NCBI GenBank assembly: GCA_947561715.1
Contig: OX387201.1
Location: forward strand, 18,180,001-18,244,000
Direction: 5' to 3'
Source of the DNA: Ascidia mentula
Lineage: Eukaryota > Chordata > Ascidiacea > Phlebobranchia > Ascidiidae
DNA length: 64,000 bases
Under the pieces are notes generated by a model. The model worked only from the letters and a program-made list of their open reading frames with translations. It did not search any database and was not told the DNA's origin. Of the stretch, positions 44,001 to 57,247 are shown one piece after another. The translations under genes and the position numbers were made by a program. Within the stretch, counting starts at the first letter, position 1. Each line of letters starts with the position of its first letter.

Positions 44001-47000
44001 AGTTCACATTCTGCTTTCAATTAATTGTTTCCTCGGTAAACCCCTAAAACTATTTAACATTCCCTTGTATTTTACACCTACCGTTGAGATTATGTCTTTC
44101 ATGCTATACATGATCAACTCCGTTAATTACGTTTTCAGTGGAATGTTGTTTTTTGAAGTTGTTACGGATTTTCCTGTTTGTTTTTTTATTTCTTAAACAA
44201 TTTTGCGCCTCCAGGTTATTCCCGAGCACTGCGTGTTTGCTTCAAATACTTCAGCTCTTCCAATCGGCGACATTGCGAAGGCGAGCAAACGACCAGAAAA
44301 GGTTGGTGATTTGAGTTGATAAATTTCAAGGTTGGTGGGTGGAGTTGGTACAAAATATTTGGTTTCTCTCTTACTATTCTGTGGAATTTCATTTTTGAAC
44401 ACTTTTTTAAGTCCAATCGGTAAACATCGTTCTGTGGGTTAAGTTGACGGAATTTCACCCGTAAATGTATTTTAATTCTGTGGTTATAATTTAACCACTC
44501 GACCATCACGACCTGCTGTGGACGCGTGTTCACCGACCGTAACATTCCACGTGATTCTTTCGTCCAATAGGAACTGACATAAGCTTTCATGTATTACAGG
44601 TAATAGGAATGCATTATTTTTCTCCTGTTGACAAAATGCAACTTCTCGAAATCATCACCACCGATAAAACGTCGAAAGATACGACGGCTGCTGCAGTCCA
44701 AGTTGGTCTGAAACAAGGAAAACTTGTTATCGTTGTGAAGGTGAGAACTAGCATGGAACTAATCCTACATCTCCTGCTTTTTGCTTGCTTGATCTTAGAC
44801 TTTGACTATTACAGTAATATGTACAGTAATAATATATTGTGGATGTTCCTTTATTTTGTACATTATAAATCTCCTACTGTTCGTTCATTCCCTCGCCGAT
44901 CGTAGGTCGCCACCAAGCAGTGCAGACCTTATTCCTGGGGTTTTATGGCAATTTCTCTATTTTAGGTGATTAAATTTTGAAAGACTAAAGGACGCCAAAT
45001 TACAATCATTCCTCAGAATCATAGGCATCGGTTTTATCAGTTTCCAGGTTGGGTCAAGTAAAATCATTGCTGGGTCTATAGGTTCTGTAGCGTATTCGTA
45101 TCGGACTTTCGTCTCGCGAATACGAAGTCAATTTACGGAATTTGTGCTTTTGTAATACAACAGAACAAGATCTATAAACATATCCACATTCATTAAAAAA
45201 CTCAAAATTAGGGCATTCAACAGTCAGAATAATAGAACTAATATCGTACGTGTAACTGATGTGGGGTGGCATGTACATAACATTTGAGTATTCATAAAAA
45301 GGATGGTCCTGGGTTTTACACCACCCGACTTCTCGCCCCCACTCTGTCCGAAGTCATCAGACTCTTGCAAGAGGGGGTTTCCCCACAGAAGTTGGATAAA
45401 CTTGCCATGGCTTTCGGGTTTCCTGTCGGCATAGCAACGCTGCTCGACGAGGTAATTTGTGAATTTAATCTGTTGATTGGTTCGGGTAAACTGTGTGCGT
45501 TAAAATGAATTTTGGTCAAAAACATTACTCGAAAAGTGACTTTTCTGAAAACGATCCAAAACCTACTGTTTCGAATATTAATTGTGATGAATTGTTTCCT
45601 TTCACATTTTCCTGCCTATTCTTTGCATGTGTTACGTTATACATTGTTAATGAATGAACATCATTACTTCTTCCTACTTTGGAAAGTGCATTACTACAAG
45701 TTAACATACAGAGTTGCAATTAGCAGTTCGTTATTTGCAACATGCGAACCGGTTTTCGAATAACTGCGACACAACATTGTGAATCTGATTATAATTTAGT
45801 CCCGTATTTTCAGTCCATATCCATATGTGCCATGTTATAAAATGTAAGAAACTGTTACTTTTAAAAAATGCTGTTTTCGGTCAACTTACTCTGATCCTTA
45901 AACCCCAGCATTTTAAACTTCCACCTGACCTGTCTCTTAGGTTGGTATCGATGTTGCCGTCCACGTGTCAGATTACTTGGGAGGAGTTTTCGGGGATCGT
46001 TTCGCCGGAGGAAACGTGGAAGTCTTGCGTCGCCTGGTGGACAGCGGTTGCGCAGGTGTGATGACGTCATTCTTGTTTGCGTCACTAACCATTTATTTGT
46101 ATGTTTGTAAGAATGAATTTGTAAAGAAAATTCTTCGTATATCGTCGTCATAAACACTTCTATTACTCCATGATATAAAGCAGTGTTTTTTTGATCATTT
46201 TTTAGATGGTGGTCGACTTTTCATGGCAATATTTCGGCAGTGAAATGTGCTGCAAATTGTTTGCCACTGATATATTTGCTTTTTATTTATATAATTCTCA
46301 CGTATAGTGAGCAACCTTGTCCACCCCTCTTGTGTATAACGTTATTAATAATACCCTGAAGGTGGGTTTGCACTAATTGTGTACTTTGTAAACTGATCTA
46401 CCCTTGTAGTAATATGCTGAACGGCCTTACTTGTTGGGAGGCGCTGGCATATAAATCTATAAATCAAAAAAAAGCCTTGCCAAACAACGAACGACAGTAG
46501 CTGTATGTTGTTGATAGGTCGAAAATCTGGAAAGGGTTTGTACGTCTATGACAACACAAAGAGCCGACCTGTTAACGACAAAGCAAGCGAAATTCTCAAG
46601 CAGTTTTCCATTGAACCTGTCGACGCTGTGTGAGTTTTTCAAATTTTATGAGTTTCCAATCTATACCTCTTTCACTAATGGCTAGAATCAATTGATATAA
46701 CGTCACAAATAATGGTTGTAAGAAACGCTTGTTCCACTACAAATTATGATTTGTATTTTCGTTGTAGCGACAGAATCCCACTATAATGTCGTTATTCGTT
46801 GCTACATTCACCAATGTTTGTTTCGTCCCATTACCAATATCGCTGTTTGGGTCTTCGCGGTTTCGGAACAAAATTTAAACTCAAAAGCGCGATTTCAAAC
46901 GTCGCGGTTCAAAGCGTATCGCATTTAGAACTCGCTGCCAATGCTGGAATTCGGTCTGATACATTCCTAATATTAACCTCACGTGTATGCTGACTGTTCA

Positions 47001-49683
47001 GTACTTTGCATCGCCGCAAAGCTGCCAGATGAAGATCACTTTTTCCTGATCAAATACCTAATTAAAACAGTTTTGGATTCCGTTCTTTTTTACATAACAT
47101 ACTTAAACAAAAGACCAATGTATAATATTCATGAGGCGTCAGATTTTACATTGTTGACGTCATAAAGGATTATTTGTTATTTTTCAAAACAGGTCAAGCG
47201 ACAGCGACATCCAACTTCGTTTGATTTCGAGGTTTGTAAACGAAGCGCTCATGACCTTGCAGGAAGGAATTCTCGATAATCCGGTAAGATTAGAGTTTAT
47301 AGTCTGTGACTCGGTTTAATACTTGATTAAGTTTTCACGAAACAAAATTTGTCAAGATTAGCGTTGATAATTCAAAAGCACATTAATGGTTAGGTGCAAA
47401 AAAATTGGGGTGTATAAATTATATTAAAATAAATGCCCGGGGCCAAGGCTATGTAATTGCTGACTATCCGAGTTTTAAACACATCTGTGTTCATGTTTGG
47501 AGCAAAGAACAACACCTGCAGTCTAGCAGTGGGTTGCTTGCTGACGATGAACACAATTATGTACAAGCCGTCTACATAATGTTGATTGGCGCTGGTATAT
47601 ATTTTCAAACGAACATAAATATTAATATAACAAAAGACACCTTCCTATGTGCCCTTGGATATTGCGAGGCTTATGTTTTTGACACCAATCCTGTTTAGAG
47701 CGTTTTACAGCATATAGCTTTGTTAAGTTAATGGCGTAAAATCAGTTGTGAATTCTTTATGATCTTTGCACGCTGATAAGAGTTTGAACATAAGCTAGTA
47801 TTTTAAATTTTATTTATTATATTTTAGGCAATAAAGCTTCTAACATTCAGCTTCTAAATTTCATTTCATTTAATTTGTTCCAGCTTGAAGGAGACATCGG
47901 TGCTGTATTTGGACTTGGTTTCCCACCACAATTTGGAGGTAGGGTATTTTATGGTTTAAATGTCACTTATTGATCGAAAAACGTTGGCGGGCGGTTTGTG
48001 AGCGACCTCGCGCGCCGCTATTTTTCTTAATTCTCTGTCGCTGGGTGGAATTAGAGAGCCTTAATGAATACGATACTATACCACATGAGACCGCAAGTAC
48101 TCCCAAAGGTTTATGTCATACATAACAGTCGTTTCGGTTGTTGAATAATTTATTTTACCAGCTGCTTGTTTAACAACCATGTTTTATAAAGTGATAACAT
48201 AGTGTTATTCCCATGTAATCTTTGACGCGAGTGGAAATACTGGTTTATGAACATGTTTGATTCCCTGTAGTTCGGGTTGGGGCCTACTTGCACGTAGAAC
48301 TTGCAAACGCACGACTTCATCAAGAAGCTAATGTTTTGTTATCGCACATCTGTGCCTACATTTTACTTTCGGAAGTACTTAATGCACACCGACGCTATTT
48401 GAATTTCGACCCCCTGGCCACATTGCAGCCAAAACATCCTGTGCCACCTTTTAACCTTCGCCGCGCGACCTCCAAAATATCGATGCACCCGGCGCAAAAT
48501 TGCTCAGTTCAAAGTACAACATTGACAATCACGACTCCGCCTGTCACGTGACTGTAATTGCCCACGTGACTGCCTGAGTGTCACGTTCACATATCGCTCT
48601 CCATCTGGTCTTGGTGTGCTTTTCAAGGCGAAACCCAATATTAACAGCTTTCATCTGACATGAGCTTGCTGACAATACCATAGATCACTGGGTTTGTCGC
48701 TTTTAGTTCAGGTCTGATGTTGTTTGACCAATTTACATGTTAAGTATATACACATAAGAGTTAGACTAAATTTAAAGTTGTGGCACTGTGTACTTATATT
48801 TTAGCAGCATTTTTGTTTGTTTGCTGTTGTAAGAGTAAATTTACGCTTCTAGAATTTAGTAGAGCGACTTGAACTTACTTTAATGCACTTTTAAATGGTT
48901 GTTAAGGCCACAGGGGTTGTTTGTGCTTGCCAACCCCGACAAACATGTTCTTAAAACGGTTTAACCATCGCTAGTTAATCTTTATTGGTTACACTTAAAC
49001 TTCCACGAACCACATGCATTAGCAAAAGCGCCTGAAACGTTGGTTGAGGTTGGTTAAGTATCTCGAACAAATTTAAACAACCCAGAAATAAGAGGAAATG
49101 AAGCGAAAGGTCCCGTGATTGGTCGAGACTCGTTTGGGAAATCTGGCTACGTGACTGCTAACACACATTTATATGGGCGACGGGAAATCGTTGACGTGTC
49201 AGGCAGACAAAAGCGGTTCAAATAAATGCGCGTGAATTTATCAAGGCTTAGTTGCGTGAGGCGATATAGTTGTTGTTGATCGGACATGTAAAGCTTTGTT
49301 ATGTGTTACGTCATAATGGTATGCGCCGCTTTTGGTTGGTTGTTAAATTATGCAGATGTCGTCCAAGTGAGTGAAAAAGTGAATTTCCGTCCGCAACGAT
49401 CGACACATGTTCGTGCGACCGAAATTAACATAACTCCCTCAAAGGGTTGTGTGCCTTTTTCATTCGTGTTTAACGCAAAGTTACATTTTCTACCATGTAG
49501 CATTATACATCATAACACCCACATGTTATTTTAGGTCCGTTCCGCTATGTGGATCTTCATGGAGCAGCGCCCCTAGTGGAGAACATGCGCCGTTTCGAAG
49601 CTGCCTACGGCGCGGCATTCACTCCGTGTAAACTGTTACTCGACCACGCTAATGACGCGACAAAGAAGTTTCACACGTCATAA
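38028..49683 (+). CDS. HADHA: Mitochondrial trifunctional protein subunit alpha, enoyl-CoA hydratase / 3-hydroxyacyl-CoA dehydrogenase
   Basis: Twenty exons join in frame to 764 aa (human 763): 38028-38103, 38286-38327, 38398-38465, 38831-38964, 39428-39557, 40190-40277, 40788-40922, 41240-41365, 41809-41930, 42162-42328, 42569-42739, 43730-43865, 44215-44301, 44600-44740, 45302-45451, 45941-46055, 46518-46629, 47193-47283, 47884-47938, 49535-49683. The first half is a crotonase domain (oxyanion-hole blocks SFIAGADIE and [10 protein letters not shown], catalytic [15 protein letters not shown]). The second half is an NAD-binding dehydrogenase ([47 protein letters not shown]). It performs the hydration and NAD-dependent oxidation steps of long-chain beta-oxidation in complex with HADHB. 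The N-terminus is rich in Arg and Ser, as in a mitochondrial presequence. Polyadenylation signals are at 49987-49992 and 49998-50003. Confidence 0.97.
39640..39880. repeat. Repeat shared with HADHB intron 5 (35800-35990), HADHA side
   Basis: It carries the same blocks as 35800-35990 in the same order (AATGTGTAAGT, ATTATAATTGGAT, GTACCTTGCT). I do not recognise the family. Confidence 0.45.
41525..41610. mobile_element. Fragment of the palindromic MITE family
   Basis: AGCTACAGGCAGGAATACAC then CCACCTGTAAGGTCTCATCA match one end of the family, closest to the 5486-5675 copy. It lies in HADHA intron 8. Confidence 0.5.
43500..43625. repeat. Dispersed repeat related to 11583-11740
   Basis: It has GAGGTACTCGCGAAAGCTG, AAAAGCCAGTCTTCTTAAAA and CAAGAGAATTTAGTTC, the complement of blocks in the intron 1 copy at 11583-11740. 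It lies in HADHA intron 11. Confidence 0.5.
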
Positions 49684-50003
49684 TGACCTTTGCTGTGCTC
49701 TCCCGGCATTCCGGTCCAACATCCAGTTTTCGCTTTTTTGCAGTTCCTTTAATATTTGATTTTGTCGTTCTTGCAAAGCAAAAGTTTCCTGTAACGAATG
49801 TGGGTTTGCTATGGCAACCCGATAAAAATAAGCGTGTTGTACATGTCTGCTATTTGTTGGTTGAAAGCCCTTCTTGTCGAGTGCGGTACGACCAACAACT
49901 CTGCTGTTTGTTAAGTTCAAAAATATACTCGCCTGTGATTGGCTCTGTAATTTGTCACGTGACCGACATCCCGTTTCAAGGACGACAATAAACCACAAAT
50001 AAA

Positions 50004-52127
50004 TTTCAGTTCGGTGTTATTTACATGTAGGCTATATAGAATCCAGACTTATGTTTAAATAGGTAGTTTGTCTATTTGACGAATAGAGTTTGGACCACTA
50101 TGCAGTTACTATCAGGCAAAAGCTTGCTTAAATTCTTAAAGTGAACTTCGTGGCCAGATTTAAATCAGTGGGTGGAGTAACGTACTTACGCCACAAGTGA
50201 CAAAAACAACCACCATATTTTCGATGTGGGGACATGAAGTTCCTGTGCGTCACTAAATATCAGGTGTAACGAGGGGCGGCACTTCAGGGCTCATGTCGGT
50301 CTAGGGTGCAAAAAAAAACTAAAGGGAGCCCGCGAACACCATTGTTTGCTTTAAAACTAGGGAATTTGTGTTGGAAAGGCTGGATTCCACCTACAATTTC
50401 ATGGGATCACCATAAAGGTTTTATTCGGACCAGAACAATTTTCTTTTTTATCCAGGAATCTGCTAAATACTAACTGATAGCCTGACAAAACCCCTGGGCA
50501 CTTATCCCGGCCATCCTGAATGTTGAAAACCAACAAAAACAAAGGAAAACGTTATTTTTTAAAAACAACTATTAATTAATCCTATGGATGTTAAGTTGGA
50601 CATATATTGATGCTTTAAAAAACATCCAGCACGTTGATTAGGAGGCAAACGGCAGCAACATTTCAAGCACTTCTTCAGACGCTTCAGCGGGGCGCTCACT
50701 AGTTGTTGGTTACCTGGCAACGATTTCATTGATTGGCTATCAGGAATACAGCCGATTGTTGGCAGACTGTAGTAGATCGACTTTCGTAAATGCCAACAAG
50801 TTGAAGATTTGCCAACACGGTTTATCCCACAAGTCACAACGAATGGAAAACGAGTCAGTGAATCCCAACACCTAAATCAACATAGAATCCAATACCTACA
50901 ACAAATAAGCTCTTTCAACACGCTTTTGAACGTTGTGGTGTTAGCTGGAGGTCAAGGCGCTGTTGTTGTATAAATCAGCTATTTTTTACGGTGGAAATAA
51001 TTGGAACTGTGTACAATAATGTCATTAATATTTCGTGGATTTGGAGTTTCTTTTTGTCAAATTTCTTCTTCGAAAAATCGAAACTTTAAATAAGTTTATT
51101 GGGTCGACCCGAATAAAACCTTCACCACTATGAAAGCAAAGCCAACCTATGCGACAATTTCCAAGAAAATTTGCGTCAAACCGCATGTAAGTTCCTAGTT
51201 GGATCAACCTCAAGCCGAAACTGCAACGCCTAACCGCATTCTAGCTTCTGATTGGTTAAAACAAGTGTAGGCGTGGTCGTGAATACGTTTTCGACATTAG
51301 TGCGGCATGATTGACTGATGGTTAATTTGTTCCACAAAGTTTGGTTCATGAAAGGTCAAATGATGGCACCGGCTGCTGGTGAGGGCCTCACGACCCCCCA
51401 GGGGCCCGAATGAGCAAGAAGAACAGCCTTTACAATATGGATTACGAAAATTTTTGTACTTTTCTGATTTTCGTTTACAATGAGTATTGGTTTCTGACCT
51501 TCGTTACTCAGTATTTCACGTCAATTTAATATGTAAACAATTTTGTTCGTCACAAGAGCTTTGGATAAACTTCACGCACAAGTCTTGTGATGATTTTATA
51601 AAACCACGACTGCAAACGGGTTTGGAAGCACTGCATCAACCCAAGCTAATATTTCGTTATTTCGAAAACACAAACTGTAGGCACCATAAGGTCGCTTAAA
51701 ATTATTTCGTTTCTTCCTGTTTGTTGAAACTGTTGAAAGCTGCTGACTGTTCTGTCAGGTTAACACCAAACTTTATTGACTGCTTTTCAGTATTATATTT
51801 GCAAAAGAAGGAATAAGGCAAAAATGCGAAAAGAACTGAAAAAAAGAACAGAAAACGGTGGTCGATGGAGACGAAAAAAGTTGGGCTTGGTGTGAGACGT
51901 TAACCGGTACAGCAGAAAATAAGGAATTCGGGAGGGTTTGCATCACCTCAAGGTTCAACGTCACACACCAGGCCCGGAATGAACTCGTAAAATTTAAACA
52001 GAAAAAAGTGGGGTCACTTATACTGCGAAAACCGGCTTTCAGGGAAAACCATTGTTAGACAAAGGGAGATGCAACATGCGGGTGGCTTTTTGAAAGCCGC
52101 GAATCAAAGAAAGAATTTGATGAGAAT
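50004..52127. other. Convergent intergenic region between HADHA and the KLF gene
   Basis: HADHA ends to the left and the KLF-like gene ends to the right. A minus-strand AATAAA at 51773-51778 fits the KLF 3' end. No further exon or complete mobile element is recognised. Confidence 0.5.
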
Positions 52128-54718
52128 TCAGGTCGATTTTGAAACTGTTAACACAAGGGGTGCGAAAGCAGCGGACGGTGGAATACTGACAAAAACAGCG
52201 GGATGGTGGGGGCCTTCCACTTTGGGAGCGATTTTAACTTGGCCCCTTGCGCCCGTAAAAGGACTGGGCGCAATGGCGACGCTTTGGGCAACAGTCTGCG
52301 ATATTTTTTTCGCGGAGACGTCACTGGCGGGCGCGGATGCGGGTTTGACAACTTGGGACGTCATGCGGTTGATCTCCTGCTGCCAGTTTGGAATTTTTCG
52401 GTTTGTGTTGTGTCTCTTCATGTGCTTAGTCAGGTGATCGCTGCGCATGAAACGACGATCGCACGACGGGCAGGCGAAGCGTTTTTCGCCGGTGTGAGTG
52501 CGTCGGTGACGAGAAAGTTCATCTGAGCGCGCGAAGCATTTGCCGCAACCTTCCCAGTCACACTTGAAAGGTTTCTCCCCGGTATGTGTGCGCAGGTGTG
52601 CCTTCAAATGACTGCTTTTGAAGTAAGTTTTGCCGCAGTTATTGTAGGTACAGATGTGGGTGCGTCGACGTCCGCCCTCGCCGGGGGAAGAAGCGGATTT
52701 GGGAGAAAGCGGCGAAGAAACGGGACTGAGTGGTTGCAGCTTAGGTGAAGTTGGATATGTGGTTGTCTTTACTTCGGGGATGTCTTTTGTTTCAGGAGAT
52801 GGGATGTATCTTGATGCATTGACATCCGGTTGCATCATCAGCAACACGGCACTGTTAGCTTGTTGTAAGGTATGAACACCGCCCATGATCATAATAGGCA
52901 TTGTATGGATGTGGTTGTTGCCTTGAATCGGCTGCAACTGGGACTGGCCTTGAGCTGGAGCGAAACGGACCGGTTGTATGGACGATGCTGGCACCATTGT
53001 TGGTTCCGAGATTGATGGCAAAACGCAGTTTGGCAATGGAGGCTGCGACATACGTTCAGAACGCTTGGCGTTGGAAACAGGTTCTGCGTGGTCAACATCT
53101 GTATCAGTGTCCATTTCACACTGGTCGTCGTCGTTCTTATCATCTTCTTTGTCACTTTTCTGGCATTCGCTTGTGGTCGGCGATGCGGCTGGGGTTAGGT
53201 AGATCGGAGTTTCAAGGCCGTGACCGACGGGTGTTGGTCTGGGCAGTTCAACATTGGTCGGGGAATTGCAGCCGCTTGTCGGGTAAGTGGACATGTACCA
53301 TCCCTTGGAACTGATGGGCGTTTTGTCAGGGCAGCAACGCCGGAGAACATCGGTGTTTTCGTTGCCGTATACATCGGTAACGACCGTGCTGCTTCCTTTG
53401 CCGCTGATTGCGACCACTGGACGGGCGTTGGTTAAATTACTTCCTGTTGATTGGGCGTCAACTGTTGGCGGGGGTGTATATGGTGGAGTTATGACCTAAA
53501 ACAAATAAAAAGCTCGGTTAAATTTCCAAACTTTGCTGCAGCGTTTTATACAAACATTAATTGCAAATGGCATCTTTCGAAAACTTTCACAGGGCGGAGT
53601 GGCGTTGACTTACCAATCGGCTGCTTTCCGTTTCGTTGTCGGAGTTCTGAGATGCCTCAATTTCCATCAAGTTTTGTTTGTACTCCTTGCGGTAACGCAA
53701 TCTTGGAGGCAGCACTGGTTTTCTCGTGGCCACTGCCGAGGTGTTGCAGGATTGCTGATGCATTGACAGTAGGGCGTCGGCCGCTTCGCAGTCGATGCAG
53801 CCACCACACGAGGCGCTATTGTGTCGGGACCGCGTGTCTGCATCAATTACTTCAGAACGTTGACATTGGCTCACCAAGGAATCCATGGTAGCAACAGGTG
53901 GAAAATGTGTCTGCAAAAGAGAAAAAACAAGTCAAGTAAAGCTTGGCGGTTTACAAAAAAACAACTGCAAAAAGTTAACGCCCTGCGCGCAGTCAACCAA
54001 TCAGCGCCAAGAATTCGAGAGAGGTGTGGCGCCAAACTCAGATAGTAAGGTATCACGCAGTAAGTCACGCGGCGTGCACGCGCTGCCGGCGTGAACATGG
54101 AAATAGGCCATTGCGAGCCGGGCTCAGCTGATCAAGAGCAATAAAGAAACAAGTTTAAGAGACAGTGGGAGAAGGCGTAGCCGCAAACGCCCAAGCTCTT
54201 CGCAACGTAATTGGCTTCCTACAGCACGCCGCTGTCCTCACTACGTCTGTTATGAAAGAAATAAGAGCCCCAAGGCAAAACTATCTAACAGATGACGAGG
54301 AAATTACGCAAAGACCAACGCGCTGAGAGCAACACCTCCTCAAGTCTTAAGTGCACCAGAAATGCATTGAACGTAATCATACTTTTCAGTTGTTTGCTAC
54401 CAAAGGACGGTTAATAATCAATTACTGCCCCGCTACAAATCCACATTCTACTTTTCAAGTAATTTTGCGAATGATTAGTAACACAAACTCATAACAATGA
54501 ATTAACATTTCGTCTTAAAACACGGATAACTTATTTTGTTAACAGACAATACATTTAAACAGACGGGCGGACCAGGTTGATACCCACTAGCTGAGCAACA
54601 TTTTCACATAAAAAAACCATTAGTGGTTTTATAAGTAGCCTAATAATTTTAAACTAAGCTTTAAAAACTTACCTCGTATTCGTCAATGCTGGTAGGTGAA
54701 CCTGGTAAAGATCTCATA
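52128..54718 (-). CDS. Kruppel-like zinc-finger transcription factor, KLF10/11 (TIEG) type
   Basis: Exons 54674-54718, 53614-53910 and 52128-53495, all phase 0, give 569 aa. Three C-terminal C2H2 fingers have the KLF spacing and TGEKPF/TGEKRF linkers: [55 protein letters not shown]. They are followed by [12 protein letters not shown], a tail typical of KLF10/11 among KLFs. Exon 2 encodes EAADALLSM, which fits the Sin3-interacting (SID) repression motif of this group. Exon 3 opens with [13 protein letters not shown]10/11 bind GC/CACCC boxes and mostly repress, downstream of TGF-beta in vertebrates. It is not clear whether this is KLF10 or KLF11; a pre-duplication orthologue is likely. Exon 2 also has an internal start at 53886 in a strong ACCATGG context. 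Confidence 0.9.
53991..54098 (-). promoter_or_regulatory. Promoter-like module inside KLF intron 1
   Basis: It contains AGTCAACCAATCA (CCAAT box), an E2F-like TGGCGCCAAA, TATCACGC and CTGCCGGCGTGA. The same three shared blocks occur in the same order upstream of exon 1 (54863-54970). It could drive a shorter isoform starting in exon 2 at 53886 (inference). Confidence 0.45.
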
Positions 54719-54862
54719 ATTCGGTAGGCAAATAATCCTTATCTCCGCAATACACTTTTAATGTATATCCAAAAGCGCTGAGCACTGCTTCTTCCTCTGA
54801 GCTACTAGATGAAGTTTTGTCAGCAGTTCTCGAAGCGCTGCACAAAAACAATTCCGAAATAT

Positions 54863-54970
54863 GGGCGGTCCATCAAGTCAACCAATCACAACCCTCGCAG
54901 CTCTGCCACAAAGAAGTGTATCACGCGTTGCCGGCGTGATCAGCTGCGTGAACACCGGCGTGTTCCGAGT
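54863..54970 (-). promoter_or_regulatory. Proximal promoter region of the KLF gene
   Basis: It lies about 145 bp upstream of the start codon. It has a GC box GGGCGG (54863-54868), CCAAT (54882-54886), TATCACGC (54919-54926) and TTGCCGGCGTGA (54928-54939), followed by further GCGTG copies. GC boxes are themselves targets of KLF proteins, so feedback is possible (inference). Confidence 0.5.
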
Positions 54971-57120
54971 GTGGCATGTGTCGGGCATGGTAGACACGTA
55001 AGCCCTGTCTGACTGCCCCATGGCGAAATCGTACAGAAATAGTTGATTTGTTGCGACATTATGGTGATTTTTCCACGTCATGTTAAGGTTATAGATGGCT
55101 TGTTTATTCAGTTTTGGCAATTACTACTGCATTGCGAAATTTATCACAACTGAATGCCCAACTCATGTATTGAATAGGTGCTTAAAGAGTGGACTGAACT
55201 GTACTGCATATTCCCAATAAAAATAGATTTCTGAAACTTTCGGCACATTTTTTTGCTATGCAAACTTAAAACAGGGCTATACATATCTAAAAGACACGTT
55301 TAAATGACATAAAAGTTTGGCAGCCATCTTTGTCACCGTGTGCTTTGTACAGTTGTTGTGTACACTGGAAACGACCGGCTGTTACTACGAACAAAGTGCA
55401 ACCCAACATGACCCATCATGACATTATCACGCTCTTAAACAGGGACCCAAGGGGGCGATTGTGTGGGATAAATGCTTTTCGGCTTTCACCAAACAGCACT
55501 TTCTTCCAAGCCCTAGTTTGCAGCCAATGCTAAGTACTTCCTGTTCAGCTGAGCATGTGCAGCTAAAGGAAGTTTGCTGTGCCGCATTGCCAACAACATA
55601 CGAAGCAATCAAGCGTTCGGTTAGGTAAAAATGACTTGTACACAGGCACCGATGAATATTCCTTTTTATTTATGATTATTTGTTACAATTAGATTTATAG
55701 TTGTTGTACAACTTGTACGTTAACAATCATGGCTCAGAAATCACATGTAAAAGGAGTTGGCTCGTTTAATTGGAATATACCAGAAAAAGGCAGTACAGAG
55801 GTTTTAGTCAAACGCCCTATTTGGCCGAAACAAACAACCTATCAGCAATATCTACTGCCGTTATCACGCCCTGTGCACGCTTTGTACCATTGGGTATGCA
55901 GCTTTGTTTCTGCCCAAAGCATGACTTAGCCAACATATTTTTCGGCCAATTTCGACATGTTTTTGCAATAGTAAATTCATTATTGACCTCTCCAATGGAC
56001 AATAATTGGGTTGTGTGTCGTGTTTTGGGGAATTAGCAGAATATTCGATTAATTTCATCAGTCCAAGTAATTTTTTCCTCTGGATTTGGCGTCGTTGTTT
56101 AACCGACGCTGTGAATTTCCCGAGCCAGGCAACCAGTGTGGCATCCGCATATTGTACTTCGCTCTTACAACGACCGTTCGTTGTTTTATAGTGCGTCAGA
56201 CTTGTGTTTGTAATCTTACTTGCAAAATATCAAACTGCAGTGCAGTAAAAATGCCTCGCCTCCTGTAAGTGTTTCACATTGATTATAAGACTGATGGTGC
56301 AACAGTAAGAAAAGAGAAAATGGTATATAGCTGCACGTAACACTATTCTATGGTGTACTTCCTTATTTGGCGAGTGACGTCGGGTTTCAGGCTGGTGCTG
56401 TGAATGGATGAAACTGCCTTTTGACGTCATCGGTTGAGACTGTGCGTAGGCCCGGTGAATTTGTATGCTGCTTTGAAACACAAACCCGTGTCAACCTCGT
56501 GCTGCATTGTGTATTACTTTGATAATATTTACCGCCACGGTTGATAAATTCGCATTTGCAGGTTTATGGACACAATATCTCACCCAAATTTATGTATGTG
56601 CGGCTTGTTAGAAGCCTGTTGCTTACATCTCGCAACGAACATTTAAAGTACTGATCGATTTTGTAGTGAAATCTTGTATTTTGCCGAACCTTTTCGTCTG
56701 TGCGATGCTTGTTGATTTCGAACGAACACACCTTAAATTGAACATGCCATGCCCACGATTTTGACGCGTGATACACAAACTGCAACGCATGGACATATTG
56801 TTTGCAGTCAACACATTATACAAACAGAGCCTGTTTGTTTAAATGCTCGCACTAAGATTTGTCGCAGTAAAATTTTAAATTCAGGCAACTATTTTATTCT
56901 ATTTGTGGGGGCATTCGGGATTTTTATGGTTTAATTAAAAAATGGCTTTGTCCAGTGTACTATCAATTAAAAGCGGTCGACAGCAACGGAGAAATACGCA
57001 TTTCCAACCTGGCGACTACAAAGTCCACAAGCTATCTCCTTTCATCCACAACAAAATGTAACGTAAGACACACAAAGCGAAGCTTTACGCAACGTTTGTG
57101 TGTGTGTCACGTTACAATCA
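54971..57120. other. KLF upstream flank
   Basis: No exon, RNA gene or complete transposon is recognised. Open frames here are short, without splice-site or domain support. Confidence 0.4.
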
Positions 57121-57133
57121 CATTAATTACATA

Positions 57134-57247
57134 TATTAAATTTCATAAAGCAATCTGTGGACAGCTCAGATGGGTTTTTTTATGAGAAAAATATATTTCG
57201 CCTAAAAAGGCATCATCAGTTTCTCAGATTGCTTGATGAAATTTAAT
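57134..57247. repeat. Inverted repeat, possible foldback element
   Basis: TATTAAATTTCATAAAGCAA, then TCTG, at the left is inverted at the right as CAGATTGCTTGATGAAATTT, with one mismatch. The spacer is about 60 bp. GCCTAAAAAGGCATCATCAG in the spacer resembles the GACCTAAAAGGTCTCATCAG block of the palindromic MITE family. Confidence 0.6.

Noticed and set aside
52069..52526. Plus-strand frames of 107-122 residues
   Set aside because: They are shadows of the KLF zinc-finger exon, whose codon bias opens the opposite strand.
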